Below, piece by piece: positions 24,776 to 36,733 of a stretch of 64,000 nt of DNA. The notes under the pieces were generated by a model. That model worked only from the letters and a program-made list of their open reading frames with translations. It was not told where the DNA came from and ran no database searches. Location of the stretch: positions 1 to 64,000 of the forward strand of contig JAOPHQ010003472.1 of assembly GCA_030340625.1 (NCBI GenBank). The letters run 5' to 3'. Source of the stretch: Merluccius polli (Eukaryota > Chordata > Actinopteri > Gadiformes > Merlucciidae). Every line of letters starts with the position of its first letter. The first letter of the stretch is position 1. A program made the translations under genes and the position numbers.

Positions 24776-25458
24776 CTGGCCCATGTAAGTTCCCCATGCC
24801 CCATGACAGGGCACCGTCCTGTCTAGAGCACCGTCTTTGTGATGAGACAACCGAGGTCCTGACTCCCTGTGGTCAATAAAAGCACTAATCGCAAGAGTAG
24901 GGGTGCTAACCCTGGTGTCCTGGCCCAATTCCCACCCTGGCTCTGGTACCGACATGGCCACCTCATGCCCTGGTCTCTAATTGGATAGTTTCATTTCTCA
25001 CCTTTCCACTGTGAGAGCCAGTGTGTGGTGAGCTTTCTGGCGAATACTAGCTGCCGTGCATCACCCAGGTGGGTGCTACACGCTGGTAGTGGATGAGGTG
25101 TCCGCCCACCCCACACACACAGACACACACACACACACACTCACTATGTAAAGCACTTTGGGTGTCTTGAAAAGCACTATATAAATGCAATTAATTATTA
25201 TGGATGGATGAATATATGATAGATGGATTGACGGATGTATGGATGGGTGGATGGAGAGATTAACAGGTGGGTGATAGGTGGATGGATGGATAGAGAATAC
25301 AAAGTGAGCAAATCCCACTTGTTTGTCGAGCCGTTGTTTCCTAATTGCAGGTGCCAGGGATTATTTACTCAGCGTCAGAGTCAGCACTGCAATTATCCCT
25401 CAACATGTAAAAGAGGCAATCAACAAATAAACTAGAAGCAGAGAGGAGGAAGAAGACT

Positions 25459-25637
<179 letters not shown>

Positions 25638-25928
25638 ACTGCATCTGTCTTATCAGGCACACACAAAATGAATGTTGAGGGCTAAAAAAAGATAGCAAAA
25701 ATAACACCCCCTTAGCATGAAATGAGTGTTAAAGTAAATAAACACTATGGGATTTAAAAATAAATAGGTTTGGGCTGAGAGTTCGAGGAAGGGGGGGGGG
25801 GGTGTTATCTTATCTCCATGGTTACGACCTATGCCAACTTTGCGATACTTATTTGTGTAGCTAGTACGCGTTATTGAGGATGAGCGTGCTAATGAGCGAG
25901 GTTGTATATGAAACGCACCACCCACCAT

Positions 25929-27053
25929 GGCGCCGCTGCGGATTTCCCTTTCGTAAACGGTCGTTGCCATCTGAAAGGGTCGATGCCATTCAACGTCGCT
26001 CCTGACGTCACGACGTAAGGTCGGTCCTGTTATTAGGAAAAAATGGCGGAACATAGCGGTGCTAATGACTCTGCAGGTGCAAAAAAAAAATCCATTAAAA
26101 AGCCGACAGGATGGAATACATTTTTCCAGGCAGTTGCGGTAAAATTTAGCATTATATTGTATTATTATATCGAACAGCTAAGGGGATTTATTATACAGTA
26201 CAAAGCACAGACTCGAGTGGCTTATTGCTTTTCTTAAACGGTTACTACGTTGATCTAGCAAGATTTCATTAAACAAAGGTACAGCAACGAAAAATGTAAC
26301 GATATATTCATAGATAATCATTCTTCCGCCAAGAAATATATTCCCTCCATATGAATGGTTACGGTCGTTGCCATCTGAAAGGGTCGTTGCCACTATGACG
26401 TATTGCGTCAAAACACACCGCGTACATCACAGCGTGGTAACTATGGTTACTATGATGACACAAAGACTGGCTAAGATGGCAGACACAAACGGAATGAAAG
26501 AACTTATAGAGTCGGCAATTCAAGATATAAATACAAAATATTCGTACAATACAACAACTATTAACGCGGTGTGTTTTGACGCAATACGTCATAGTGGCAA
26601 CGACCCTTTCAGATGGCAACGACCGTAACCATTCATATGGAGGGAATATATTTCTTGGCGGAAGAATGATTATCTATGAATATATCGTTACATTTTTCGT
26701 TGCTGTTTAATGAAATCTTGCTAGATCAACGTAGTAACCGTTTAAGAAAAGCAATAAGCCACTCGAGTCTGTGCTTTGTAGGCCTACTGTATAATAAATC
26801 CCCTTAGCTGTTCGATATATAATAATACAATATAATGCTAAATTTTACCGCAACTGCCTGGAAAAATGTATTCCATCCTGTCGGCTTTTTAATGGATTTT
26901 TTTTTTGCACCTGCAGTCATTAGCACCGCTATGTTCCGCCATTTTTTCCTAATAACAGGACCGACCTTACGTCGTGACGTCAGGAGCGACGTTGAATGGC
27001 ATCGACCCTTTCAGATGGCAACGACCGTTTACGAAAGGGAAATCCGCGGCGCC
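25929..27053. repeat. Giant near-perfect palindrome, two ~490-bp arms with a 140-bp spacer
   Basis: Left arm 25929-26423 and right arm 26564-27053 are inverted copies with only a few small indels and substitutions by eye. Spacer is 26424-26563. In each arm, GGTCGTTGCCATCTGAAAGG occurs twice, near the outer and inner ends. Each arm also carries a perfect CRE (TGACGTCA) and a short ATG-initiated frame (MAEHSGANDSAGAKKK). No clear target-site duplication and no known terminal motif, so it could be a foldback transposon or a palindromic duplication. Confidence 0.92.
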
Positions 27054-27059
27054 GCTCCC

Positions 27060-27367
27060 CAGACGGCGCGCCACACATCCACCCACACTGTGGCGTTAGC
27101 TTACCTTCCGCTCGCCATGACGTCGATAAAACGTAGGATTGTACTGTTGTTTTCTCTTAATTAGGTCATTGTTTTAGTAACATTGACAACATGGCTATGG
27201 CTAACTACTATGTTCAAGGACATAGCCTACTAACACGTTCAAAACCAAAAAAAGAGATTTGGGGTTCCCTGGCCCTTTAATACAATACTTTACAGGGGGG
27301 CGAGGCTTGGGCGAACCAGACGCTTGGCTCGGTACCGTCCAGGTATCGTGTTGCTGTTAGCGGGTCA
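27060..27367. other. Unique flank of the palindrome
   Basis: No gene seen. CpG-containing sequence just right of the palindrome, then unique DNA. Confidence 0.45.
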
Positions 27368-27383
27368 GGGCGCCATCTGCTGG
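27368..27383 (-). promoter_or_regulatory. CTCF-like motif, strong
   Basis: On the minus strand CCAGCAGATGGCGCCC, a full match to the CTCF core consensus. Confidence 0.6.
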
Positions 27384-28031
27384 CTGTTAGTGGACATGAC
27401 GACTCGCAGGCTTAGGAGGTCAGCACTGTGGTCCACATCGCTCAAATGAACCACGACGCTGAGCAATTATATGTGTGCCCCGCTGGGATGTAAACTATAA
27501 CTAGTTAGTACATACATACCTGTAACTAACTGAACATAGTCCTCCTATTTACCACAGCACATTCATGGGAAGTGGACTCTCGCTGATCTGACAGTCAACT
27601 CACAGATCAACACACTCAAATAACACACACACACAAAGCATCTTCAAATAGGGTATCATCTATGATATGATATTATATTATATGATATTATATTATATGA
27701 CATATATACTTTCCTATAAAAGAAAGTTGGCCTATACTGATGGATTCTTAAGTCTCCATGGGCTGATATCTCTAATTGTTTGGCTTTGGTCCCTTATGCA
27801 TGGATTGGAAATGCAATTTAAAATGAATTCACATTAAATAAATGAATACACTTCACATTCGTTTCACTGCAGACCATCAATAACCTTTTAATTGTAAAAT
27901 GTTTAGACTAGATGGTGCTGGTGGTGCTGGTTTTTAATTGTACAATTTTTAATTGCATGATATTCTTTTGCAATAAGATGCGAGGATAGCCTATGAGAGC
28001 CAACAGTCTGTAATGCATGTGAGCGGTCTGG

Positions 28032-28047
28032 CCAGAAGAGGGCGCTG
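28032..28047 (+). promoter_or_regulatory. CTCF-like motif, strong
   Basis: CCAGAAGAGGGCGCTG on the plus strand, close to the CTCF core; opposite orientation to the site at 27368, giving a divergent pair 650 bases apart. Confidence 0.55.
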
Positions 28048-29327
28048 CTTCACAACGTGATTTCTGTCGGCTTGGTTTCATAAAGGTTGAAGTTTCGATC
28101 ACTTGCTCTTGTCACAGAGGAACTTGAGGAACCACACACACGCATACGCACGCGCACACACGCGCACACACGCACGCACACACACACACACACACACACA
28201 TTGCGTCCTACGTTATCAGAGCGGTCACATGGCGGCCTCACAGGCACAAAAGCACAAAACTGGTTTCTCCGATCTTGAAACCTAGCCCGACACTGGTTAT
28301 AGCTGAACCATTCAGTCAGAGACAGGTGACGTTTCATTGTTGTGTCACAGACGCCAAACGGAACAATGAAAAGCTGCCCATTTTGATTAATGTTGAGAGC
28401 TCTCTCTCTCTCTCTGCCTCCATTCTCCACGGGTCCTAATGGCTGTCTGTCTCTGCGCCATCCAGCAGGAAAACCGATAGCCTGCTGCCGTCAGCCCCGC
28501 TAATGCAGCGTGTCGACTGACGGGACAATAGGCTACCACTGGATGATGCTCACATGGGGATTATCCCATAAACATCCCATCTCTTTGGAGGAGAAAGCCC
28601 CCGAAAGTATTAATGTCCACGAAAAAAATCTTTATGGAAAATGTATTTTGGTTCCTTGATTGACCTAATTATGGCTTCTCACGAGAGTGGGCCATCGATC
28701 AAATTGACATGTCTTTATACTTATCTTTGTAGTACAATGTCTTTTTGACTAGATAAATATCCAATTGACAATATAGCATTCCATGTATACACTTGTTTGG
28801 CGCTGGTTGTAATTATGGGATAGTCTTTCTAATCATGGCTGTGGTCTTTTGTGTGATGAGCCTAAGCCCATAAAGGGCCTTCCTTCCATTTTTAATTGCT
28901 CACGGCTCCATAATGGATCCTGGGTTTCCCTTATTGGTTACTATTTTCATGTGTTTATGTGAAGCTGTATTTAGGCCTACTCTGCTGGTAACAACAGTTG
29001 GATGGTTTGAAACACTGTTTTTTAAAGACAATCCTCACTTACTGGCGTAAATTGCACTCTGAATAAGAGTGTTACGATAAACTGTTCTGTTGAATAAAAA
29101 GAAGACAAAACAACGGTCACGATTAAATTAGATTTTGTTATATTAAATACATCCTGAATTTCACTCTCCTTTGGGAAAATCTGTCAAAATGATTTAGAAA
29201 AATAATAAAATGTGCTTGCATGCTTGGGCATGCAGGTTTCTTTACTTGAAAATGAGAGAAATTGAGAGAACCAATTTAATTTGCAATGAAATTGTGTGTA
29301 TTTGTGTGTGTAAAAGACAGAGAGAGG

Positions 29328-29362
<35 letters not shown>

Positions 29363-29583
29363 CAAGATAAGAAATCATGCTTTAATTAACATTCATTATG
29401 TACTGATACCTGGCTACCTTGTTTCCAATTTGCTTGACCACATCAAATAAAGTAATAAAGTAAAGTATGTATGTTGTTTTTTTTAGCTTTTTAACTGACA
29501 GGTAATTAATTACCCACAGTGAGTAAATTAAAAAAAAATTAAAAAACAAGAAACGCTTGTGCAGTGCAAATACGTCCAACATT

Positions 29584-29596
29584 TGACCTTTGACCT
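29584..29596 (-). promoter_or_regulatory. Perfect DR1 nuclear-receptor motif
   Basis: TGACCTTTGACCT, i.e. AGGTCA-A-AGGTCA on the minus strand, the consensus for RXR heterodimers, HNF4 or COUP-TF. Confidence 0.4.
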
Positions 29597-29784
29597 CAGT
29601 AAATGCTTGGGCAGTCGCAACTACATAAAATACTAAGTGTTACGACATAAAAACTACCAGGCTGTGGCCTTTGAAGATCCAGCCTTGAATTACCCCAGAG
29701 GCTCGGTGCGTGACATAGGAGAGCATTTTTATGTTCCAATAAATCCTTAATTTAGTGGTAACACACACACATCCACGCACACAT

Positions 29785-29827
<43 letters not shown>

Positions 29828-30371
29828 CTTATTTTGCTAATTTCTCATACAAACACTGACTTCTTTGTTGGCCAGGCAGACTACAATTATGATAAATGTT
29901 TAACCATTTTCTAAATTAAGGATGTTTCTTTGTTTGTGTTTCATAATTCCATAAATTCCTAAAGGCAATTGCACATTTTCTGATGAGTTCATTAACAAAA
30001 TGTATTTGGTTAAAAATAGAGTGATTTATTTTGTAATAAAGGATGATTAGTTGCAGATTAATCATATTATAAAGAATTGTGATTATAATATATTAATCTA
30101 TTCTAGTTTGTTCCTTTCCTTCCTTTGCACGTTCATTATAATTCTGAATTCAATAATAATATACAGCTATGTTACACTTCATAACTTAATTTAGGTATAA
30201 AATAACGACTATAAATGAAAATAAGATTAGGAGCCAATGAGATCAAACAAGTTTTCCGTGTGCATCTTAGTTTAAACTTGTCCATGTGTTTGCGGCATGT
30301 GTTGCGTCTAATTTTATCACCTTAAGCATGCAAATGCTTTTGATAGATGGCAAATAGCATAATCTCTCTTT

Positions 30372-30375
<4 letters not shown>

Positions 30376-30451
<76 letters not shown>
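30376..30451. repeat. (CA)n microsatellite
   Basis: About 76 bases of uninterrupted CA. Confidence 0.97.
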
Positions 30452-30453
<2 letters not shown>

Positions 30454-30719
30454 GGCCTTCATCTCAGCAGGCTCCAGTATGTCAGGCTGTCTGGCATTCC
30501 TCTGTATTGACAGTTGACAGTTTAAGCTAGTGTTAAGTGTGGATTTCACTGTTTGCGCGTTATTGACATCCTGGTGCTTGTTGTCGTCCATTCTTTCTGA
30601 CGCGGCGCACCCCTGGATCACAACAGTGGTGCCACATCCTGATAGGCACGTCACAGGTCACATGACCTTTGCCTGGAAAAAATTGTTTAGTAGTTGTAGT
30701 TTTTTTTATGCAGCATGCT

Positions 30720-30930
30720 TTGTGTGTGTGTGTGTGTCTGTCTGTCTGTGTGTGTGTGTACGTGTGTGAGTGAGTATGTGTGTGTGTGTGTGTGTGTGTG
30801 TGGGGGGGGGGGGGTCAGTGCTTGTGTGTGTGTGCATGTGTGAGTCAGGATGTTTGTGTGTGTGGGAGGGGGTGCTTGTGTGTTAGGGTATGTGTGTGTT
30901 TGTGTGTTTGTGTGTGTGTGTGTGTTTTAG
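30720..30930. repeat. GT-rich compound repeat with poly-G
   Basis: GT tracts, CTGT units and a run of about 12 G; imperfect. Confidence 0.9.
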
Positions 30931-32720
30931 CCTTGCTAATAAATGTCCCTCCCATACCAGAAGCAGTAGGAAAGCTGAAACCAGATACGTCTTCTCGGAT
31001 TGACAACTGATGACATGGTTTCAATAGAAGGCTTTGATCGCTGGGAAAGTAGGTTTTGGCTTTTTGCTCGAAGTACAAGAAGAAGAAGAGGGAAATGAAA
31101 GGAGAGGATATGCACATACAGGGACCTGCGACACTAAGCTGAACGGACGATCTTAGTTGAAAAGTTGATGACAGAGTTTGAGCATTCTGGGCGAACAAGG
31201 GGCTGAGGGTTTTGTCAAAATATGTAAGAGGATTTCATAAAATAGACTATCTACATTAGGTCTTTATCCAACCCCTTATAGGACAAGGCCAGCATCATTT
31301 TTGCTCTTTATGCCGACATCCCAAGTGAAACTCACAAAAGCCTCAATGTTTTGCTCTGACAAGTATTGACTTTGAAGCAAAAGGCCAAAAATATGCTTGC
31401 TTATACTGTTGACCTCCATTGAACATCATAAAACTTTTGTTTTGAACACAAATCAAAGGGGCCTTGTTGCTTTTGCCCCCAGGATCCATTGTTATTTTCT
31501 ATTAATCCATTATAATGTAACACCTATATGTTATTCAATAGCAAGGCAGATAGGGAAGGGACTGTTGAATCCCAAGGGGTTTGTTTATGCCTGGCTGTCA
31601 TGACACACGTTACATTAGATCTAAGGTCATGATATCAGCTATTGTTATTTTGCGTTGATTCGTCAATGTGCTTCATACTTTTTACAACCCATGGGCAATT
31701 TAACCTCATTTTCCTCCATTAGTGGTAAAGGTTGGAGAAAGAGAAAACCTGGGGTGTAACTGCAGTTTCTATGAAAGACGAAGCACTTTGGCAGGGTTTA
31801 GGGTTCGCGGCAAACAATGGAGAACACTTTTAGGGCTGTTAGTGGTGTTCAAAGACTCTCCTCATTACAATGATGGGGAATTAAATGGCTGAGACAGATG
31901 TCAGGCGTGGACAGAAAAGGTGAATGCATCTCCAGTTTCTGACCACTGTTGACTTTGTTGTCACAACTTTCATACTTCATGAGTGGCAATATGTCTATTA
32001 AAAAGGGTAAAATCACATTAGCTATCCATAAGCAAGTCACTAAATACTCTAAATTTAGTTCCTGTTGAGGGAATAATCTTGATGAAATTAACTCACAGAG
32101 TTCAAATTGCAACAGGTTGGACAGGTATTGGACTGAACAGCCGACAAGATGACACGTGATGAAGCTAATCGGTTTCTAGCTAGCAGCATATAGCCATTTA
32201 AGTCACCGCTTTCAGCACGACAGACACTAAGCGGAGGTATTTCATGAACTTCAAAACCGCAAATTAAGACTCCATTATATTCTCTTCTTGGTCATTACTG
32301 GTCTTTGTGTCTGTCTGCCTCTGAAGTAGAGTTAATGGAACCACACCTTGCCTTTATTGCAGGGATTAGGACAGCGAAGGCGCACACTTGTTCCTATTCA
32401 ATTCTGCCAGTAAACGTAACTTAGACAATAATACACCCATATACAATATTTCCTCTGGGAAAATATTTGGTCATTTGCCTCTCCCTGATCTCTACTGCCA
32501 ATATGTCAGTAACCCTTTGTGATGATGTGTTTTAAACATTCAATCAGGCAGATCATCTGATTATCAGGCAGATAACCCTGAGGGAGCAGGTATCACAATA
32601 TGAACATAATTAATATGAATGTTATTAGTGGGGACAAGAAAAGCAGGCCAAGCAGTTTGGAAGTGATTCTGTTGCCCCTCAATTAAATTTCCATTTGAGC
32701 TGGAGGTGATATTGACATGC

Positions 32721-32945
<225 letters not shown>

Positions 32946-34145
32946 CAGCTGCTCTTAAATCCCTTTGATAAAGATCCTTTCCGTTCACGTAAGTGTGTTC
33001 TCCGCTCTGTCAAACACACAAGGTTTACTTTGAAAGCAGGAAAGGGAAAAAAATAAAATTATTTTAAAAAAACATCCCATCTCTGTTGTGTTATCATGAT
33101 GTCAGATTAAACGCTTGTGCTAGGGGCAGAATAAATAAATCCTACTTGTGCAGCCAAACACAACAGATGAGCATGAGCGCGAGCACAAGTGTCGTTCGCG
33201 GGTCAGAGTGCCCCAAATTCACACCCAAACCCTAGGACCCTTAAATCACAGCACTGATGGGGTAATTGCTGCTCTCTGGAAGGCTGCACAGCCTTCTAAT
33301 ACCCAGGGGCATTTAAAACGGCGCCACTTGTTACGCAACTATTTACCGGTTGAGAGAAAAAAGAGCAAGATAGACAGCGAGAGATAGAGAGAGGGGGGGA
33401 ATCAACAAGAGGGAGATAAATGAGCTGAAGGAAGAGCTATAGGCCTATAGTGAGAAAGGGAAGCAACAGCTAAAAAAAGGAAATGAGAAAGGGAGTGAGC
33501 GGGAGAAGGAGACAGGAGGGACTGAGATATCAAGAAAACAAAACAATGTACGGAAATGTTTGGCAGTCAGCAATTTTAAGATGAATCTTTTGACAAGCCA
33601 ATAAATGAACAGAAGGGTGTCTGTACAATAGAGTTGGGGGGGTTGCTGTAGGGATCACAATTTTAATTTAAAAAAATGTAGGCCCTTATACACCATTTGA
33701 ATGCATTTCAACCCTATAATCCTTCAATCGTTTTTAGAGAAAATTGTATTTACTTGGCGCGATAGCGTCCAGATTCCATGGGCCAGAAACAGTGAATATT
33801 GAAAAGTGTAAACACCGAACAATATATTTTGAAGCATAACATCTCATAATATTTGCAAATCTCACTAAATAGGTTGATACCTATAGTTGCTTTCTGTCCA
33901 GACAATAAACTGCTCACTCAACCATTCCTGACCGGTTCCTGTCATTATGAGCTAAGTGGCGGTTAGCATGTTTAAGGTAAAGGCTGGCTTTAATTCCAAA
34001 GCAACAGGATGCCGGTGACGTTTAATGTGCTTTTGGACAACAATGCAAGTCTACCCCATCAAACTGTTAGTGTTTTTCAGCAAGCACAGAATACTAAACT
34101 GTTTTGCCTGTGGATGCTGTCACATTTGTTTTACCTGCTACTTAA

Positions 34146-34398
34146 AGGATAATACCGGTCTGGGTGATCAAACCATCGTAACCGCCTCTCCTTGTTTCAC
34201 TGAAACATCCGTTAACAATATAATTTGTCAAAATGTCTTTGTTATTCGTATTCTGCCAAAGAGCATTTAGCATGAGCGTACCTGCCACCAATGTAAACAA
34301 TCGCAATATAGCACTTGTGGAAGTCTTTTTGTATCAATGTGCGTTGGACGGTAGAGTTTGTTACGATGGTTTGATCACTCAGACCGGTATTTTGTCCT
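34146..34398. mobile_element. 253-bp MITE with TTAA target duplication
   Basis: Perfect TTAA on both sides (34142-34145 and 34399-34402). Terminal inverted repeats of about 40 bases: AGGATAATACCGGTCTGGGT at the left and its inverse (CTCAGACCGGTATTTTGTCCT) at the right, extending through GATCAAACCATCGTAAC. No coding capacity. Shares only the terminal AGGAT with the 46684 and 49924 elements. Confidence 0.85.
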
Positions 34399-34968
34399 TT
34401 AACCAATTCATGATTTTCAATAGACCTACATAGGCTATACACAACCTAATACATAACCCAACTACAAATGTAACTTTTGTCTATCTATAGGCCTTATGTA
34501 GATGCGGAAGTGAGAAAGGCATATATTTATGTAGTCAGTCCTGAAGCAGACAAGGTGGGTAAAGGACAGTGCCTCTGTGACTTGCCCTTTAAAGGGCATT
34601 GTTTCCCTTCTAACTTTCCACTGTTTTCTCTCATTCATTTTAGCCGCATGCCCTTCAATTATTTAGCATGCACATATAGGCTAGCATTTAGCTATGCAAA
34701 GTCAACCCCATGGAAATCAATTTTTAAGCAGTTTTATCAATACAAGTATTGGGTAATTCATGGGTTGTAATGAAAATAAATGTGTGTCATTGGTGTGATT
34801 TTTTTAATTAACTACTGTGATGGATGTGCTCCAGGTTTGCTCAGTATGTCTACGGTTATAATCAATTTCATTAATATCGTCTTGTCGCCGGATGACAGGA
34901 TATCTTCTAAATCTGTATAGAAAACCGAGACAAGACCACGCACAGTGCATCATTTGTCATATCTAACA

Positions 34969-35001
<33 letters not shown>

Positions 35002-35685
35002 GGGGGGGGGTCTGTGTGTTTGAGTGTGTGTGTGTGTGTGCTATAATGTATGAATTAGCTCTAATTATTTTTGTACTGTATTGTTAATGCATCACTTGAT
35101 ATATTCCCTCTAACATTCCCATGACATAAGTACATTTGATTGCTGCTGTTAGAAATACATGTGCAAAAATGGTTTTGTACATCCTTTATGACAAACACAG
35201 ACACACACACAAACACACACTTTCTACAATTACAAAAACATGAAAATATTACTACTGAACAATTACGCCTCATTACTAAGTAATGCTATAAGTAGGTCCG
35301 ATGATGCAAGCGGCTGCTGTGACACTAAATATATATAAGTATAAATGTGTGAGTGTGTGAGTACAGTTAGCGTCATTTAAGCTGATTCTAACTTCCTTCT
35401 AATTTGCAGTGCCACGCTTCCCTTATTTTCCTACTTTCCAAACGGCTTTATGTTTATCACGCAAAGCATCAGAACTTAACCACGCATCATTAGAAATCTC
35501 GGAGGTTGTTACTTTTTATTGGCAATATCCGCTTACTGTAATGGCATCACACACACACACACACACACACACACATTACTATTTTGGGAGAAAACAGAAA
35601 ATGAAAACAGCGGAGACACATCCTGACTTGCAATTCATCCGTGACCCTTCTGAAGATGTTAACGTACATGCGTGCACATATATAT

Positions 35686-35696
<11 letters not shown>

Positions 35697-35759
<63 letters not shown>

Positions 35760-35919
35760 ATATTGTTTTAATCTGTTTCATTTCACTGCTTGAGTCTCCA
35801 GCAGATTAGCTGGGCTCTCGGGATGCAGTAATCCAAGTTCTTTGAGGTAATTACCTATAGACATGGGGCAGAACAAAGCAATCAGGGAGAGGTCCTAAAT
35901 ATACTGTCTAGACTTAGTG

Positions 35920-36003
<84 letters not shown>
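35697..36003. repeat. (CA)n and (CT)n microsatellites
   Basis: CA at about 35693-35757 and 85 bases of CT at 35919-36003, separated by unique sequence. Confidence 0.95.
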
Positions 36004-36008
<5 letters not shown>

Positions 36009-36559
36009 ATGTCCCCCACTCACTCTGTCCTATGCCTCAGTCAGTTTATTGTTGGACTGTTTGTTTGACTGTTTGACAAGAACCAGATATTTTGGAATCA
36101 GGCCTGACATCTCTAGAAACAAGAAGAGGAATATTGACCTTTAACCTATCGGCATGCAACATGCAAGTGTTCTGGCTATTAAATAATAAACAAATAATTG
36201 TTGAATTGTTTTCATTATTCTCGATGTCACGATGAACATTGCCAGGAATTAATAAACATACATGCAAACAAATATTATACGAAAAATAATGACAAAATCT
36301 GAAATAATAAATAATAATGAATAAATAAGTGAGCAACGTCACCAGAGACCTCCGGGGTAAAGCGGAAAAAAACCACAAAACTAAAAAACAAACAAGCAAA
36401 AAGCAGTAGATCAGTGGTACAGCGAGACAGCCGGTCGGACCTGCTGTAATTGCTCTGTCTTTGAAGTGGTGGAGATAGTGCTTTGTAATCAGCCTAATTG
36501 ATTCTACTAAGGCACCAGGGCCAGAGAGAGATGGCAAGATAACAGCAGGAGGGAAATAG

Positions 36560-36578
36560 AGGGAGAGAGATAGAGAAA

Positions 36579-36632
<54 letters not shown>

Positions 36633-36733
36633 GGGGGGAGAGAGAGAGAGGGGGGGGGAGAGAGAGAGAGAGGTGGGGGGGAGAGAGAGGGGGGGGGGAG
36701 AGAGAGCGAGAGAGAGAGAGAGAGAGAGAGAGG
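36560..36733. repeat. Homopurine GA/poly-G tract
   Basis: About 175 nearly uninterrupted purines: (GA)n blocks alternating with runs of 7-11 G. Confidence 0.92.

Larger units (their letters stand above)
24531..25198 (+). mobile_element. 5S rRNA-derived SINE (SINE3-like), 668 bp
   Basis: The head resembles 5S rRNA (GGAAGCTAAACAAGG, then GTGGATGGGAGACC), followed by a typical fish SINE body (CCGAGGTCCTGACTCCCTG, GTGTCCTGGCCCAATTCCCA) and an L2-like 3' tail (AAAGCACTATATAAATGCAA). Flanked by a 12-bp duplication TATGGATGGATG (24519-24530 and 25199-25210). It sits in GGAT-rich tetranucleotide sequence and contains a 55-bp unit repeated nearly three times. Confidence 0.88.
28050..32720. other. Gene desert, part 1
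   Basis: Largely unique AT-rich DNA with TAATTA-type words, broken by CA/GT/GA tracts at 28138, 29320, 29770, 30376 and 30720. No exon-like ORF recognised. Plausible location for msx enhancers, unproven. Confidence 0.5.

Noticed and set aside
24458..24961. Minus-strand ORF of 167 codons with Pro/Thr-rich repeats
   Set aside because: It is the antisense of the 55-bp tandem repeat and SINE body; the repeated peptides follow from the DNA repeat.
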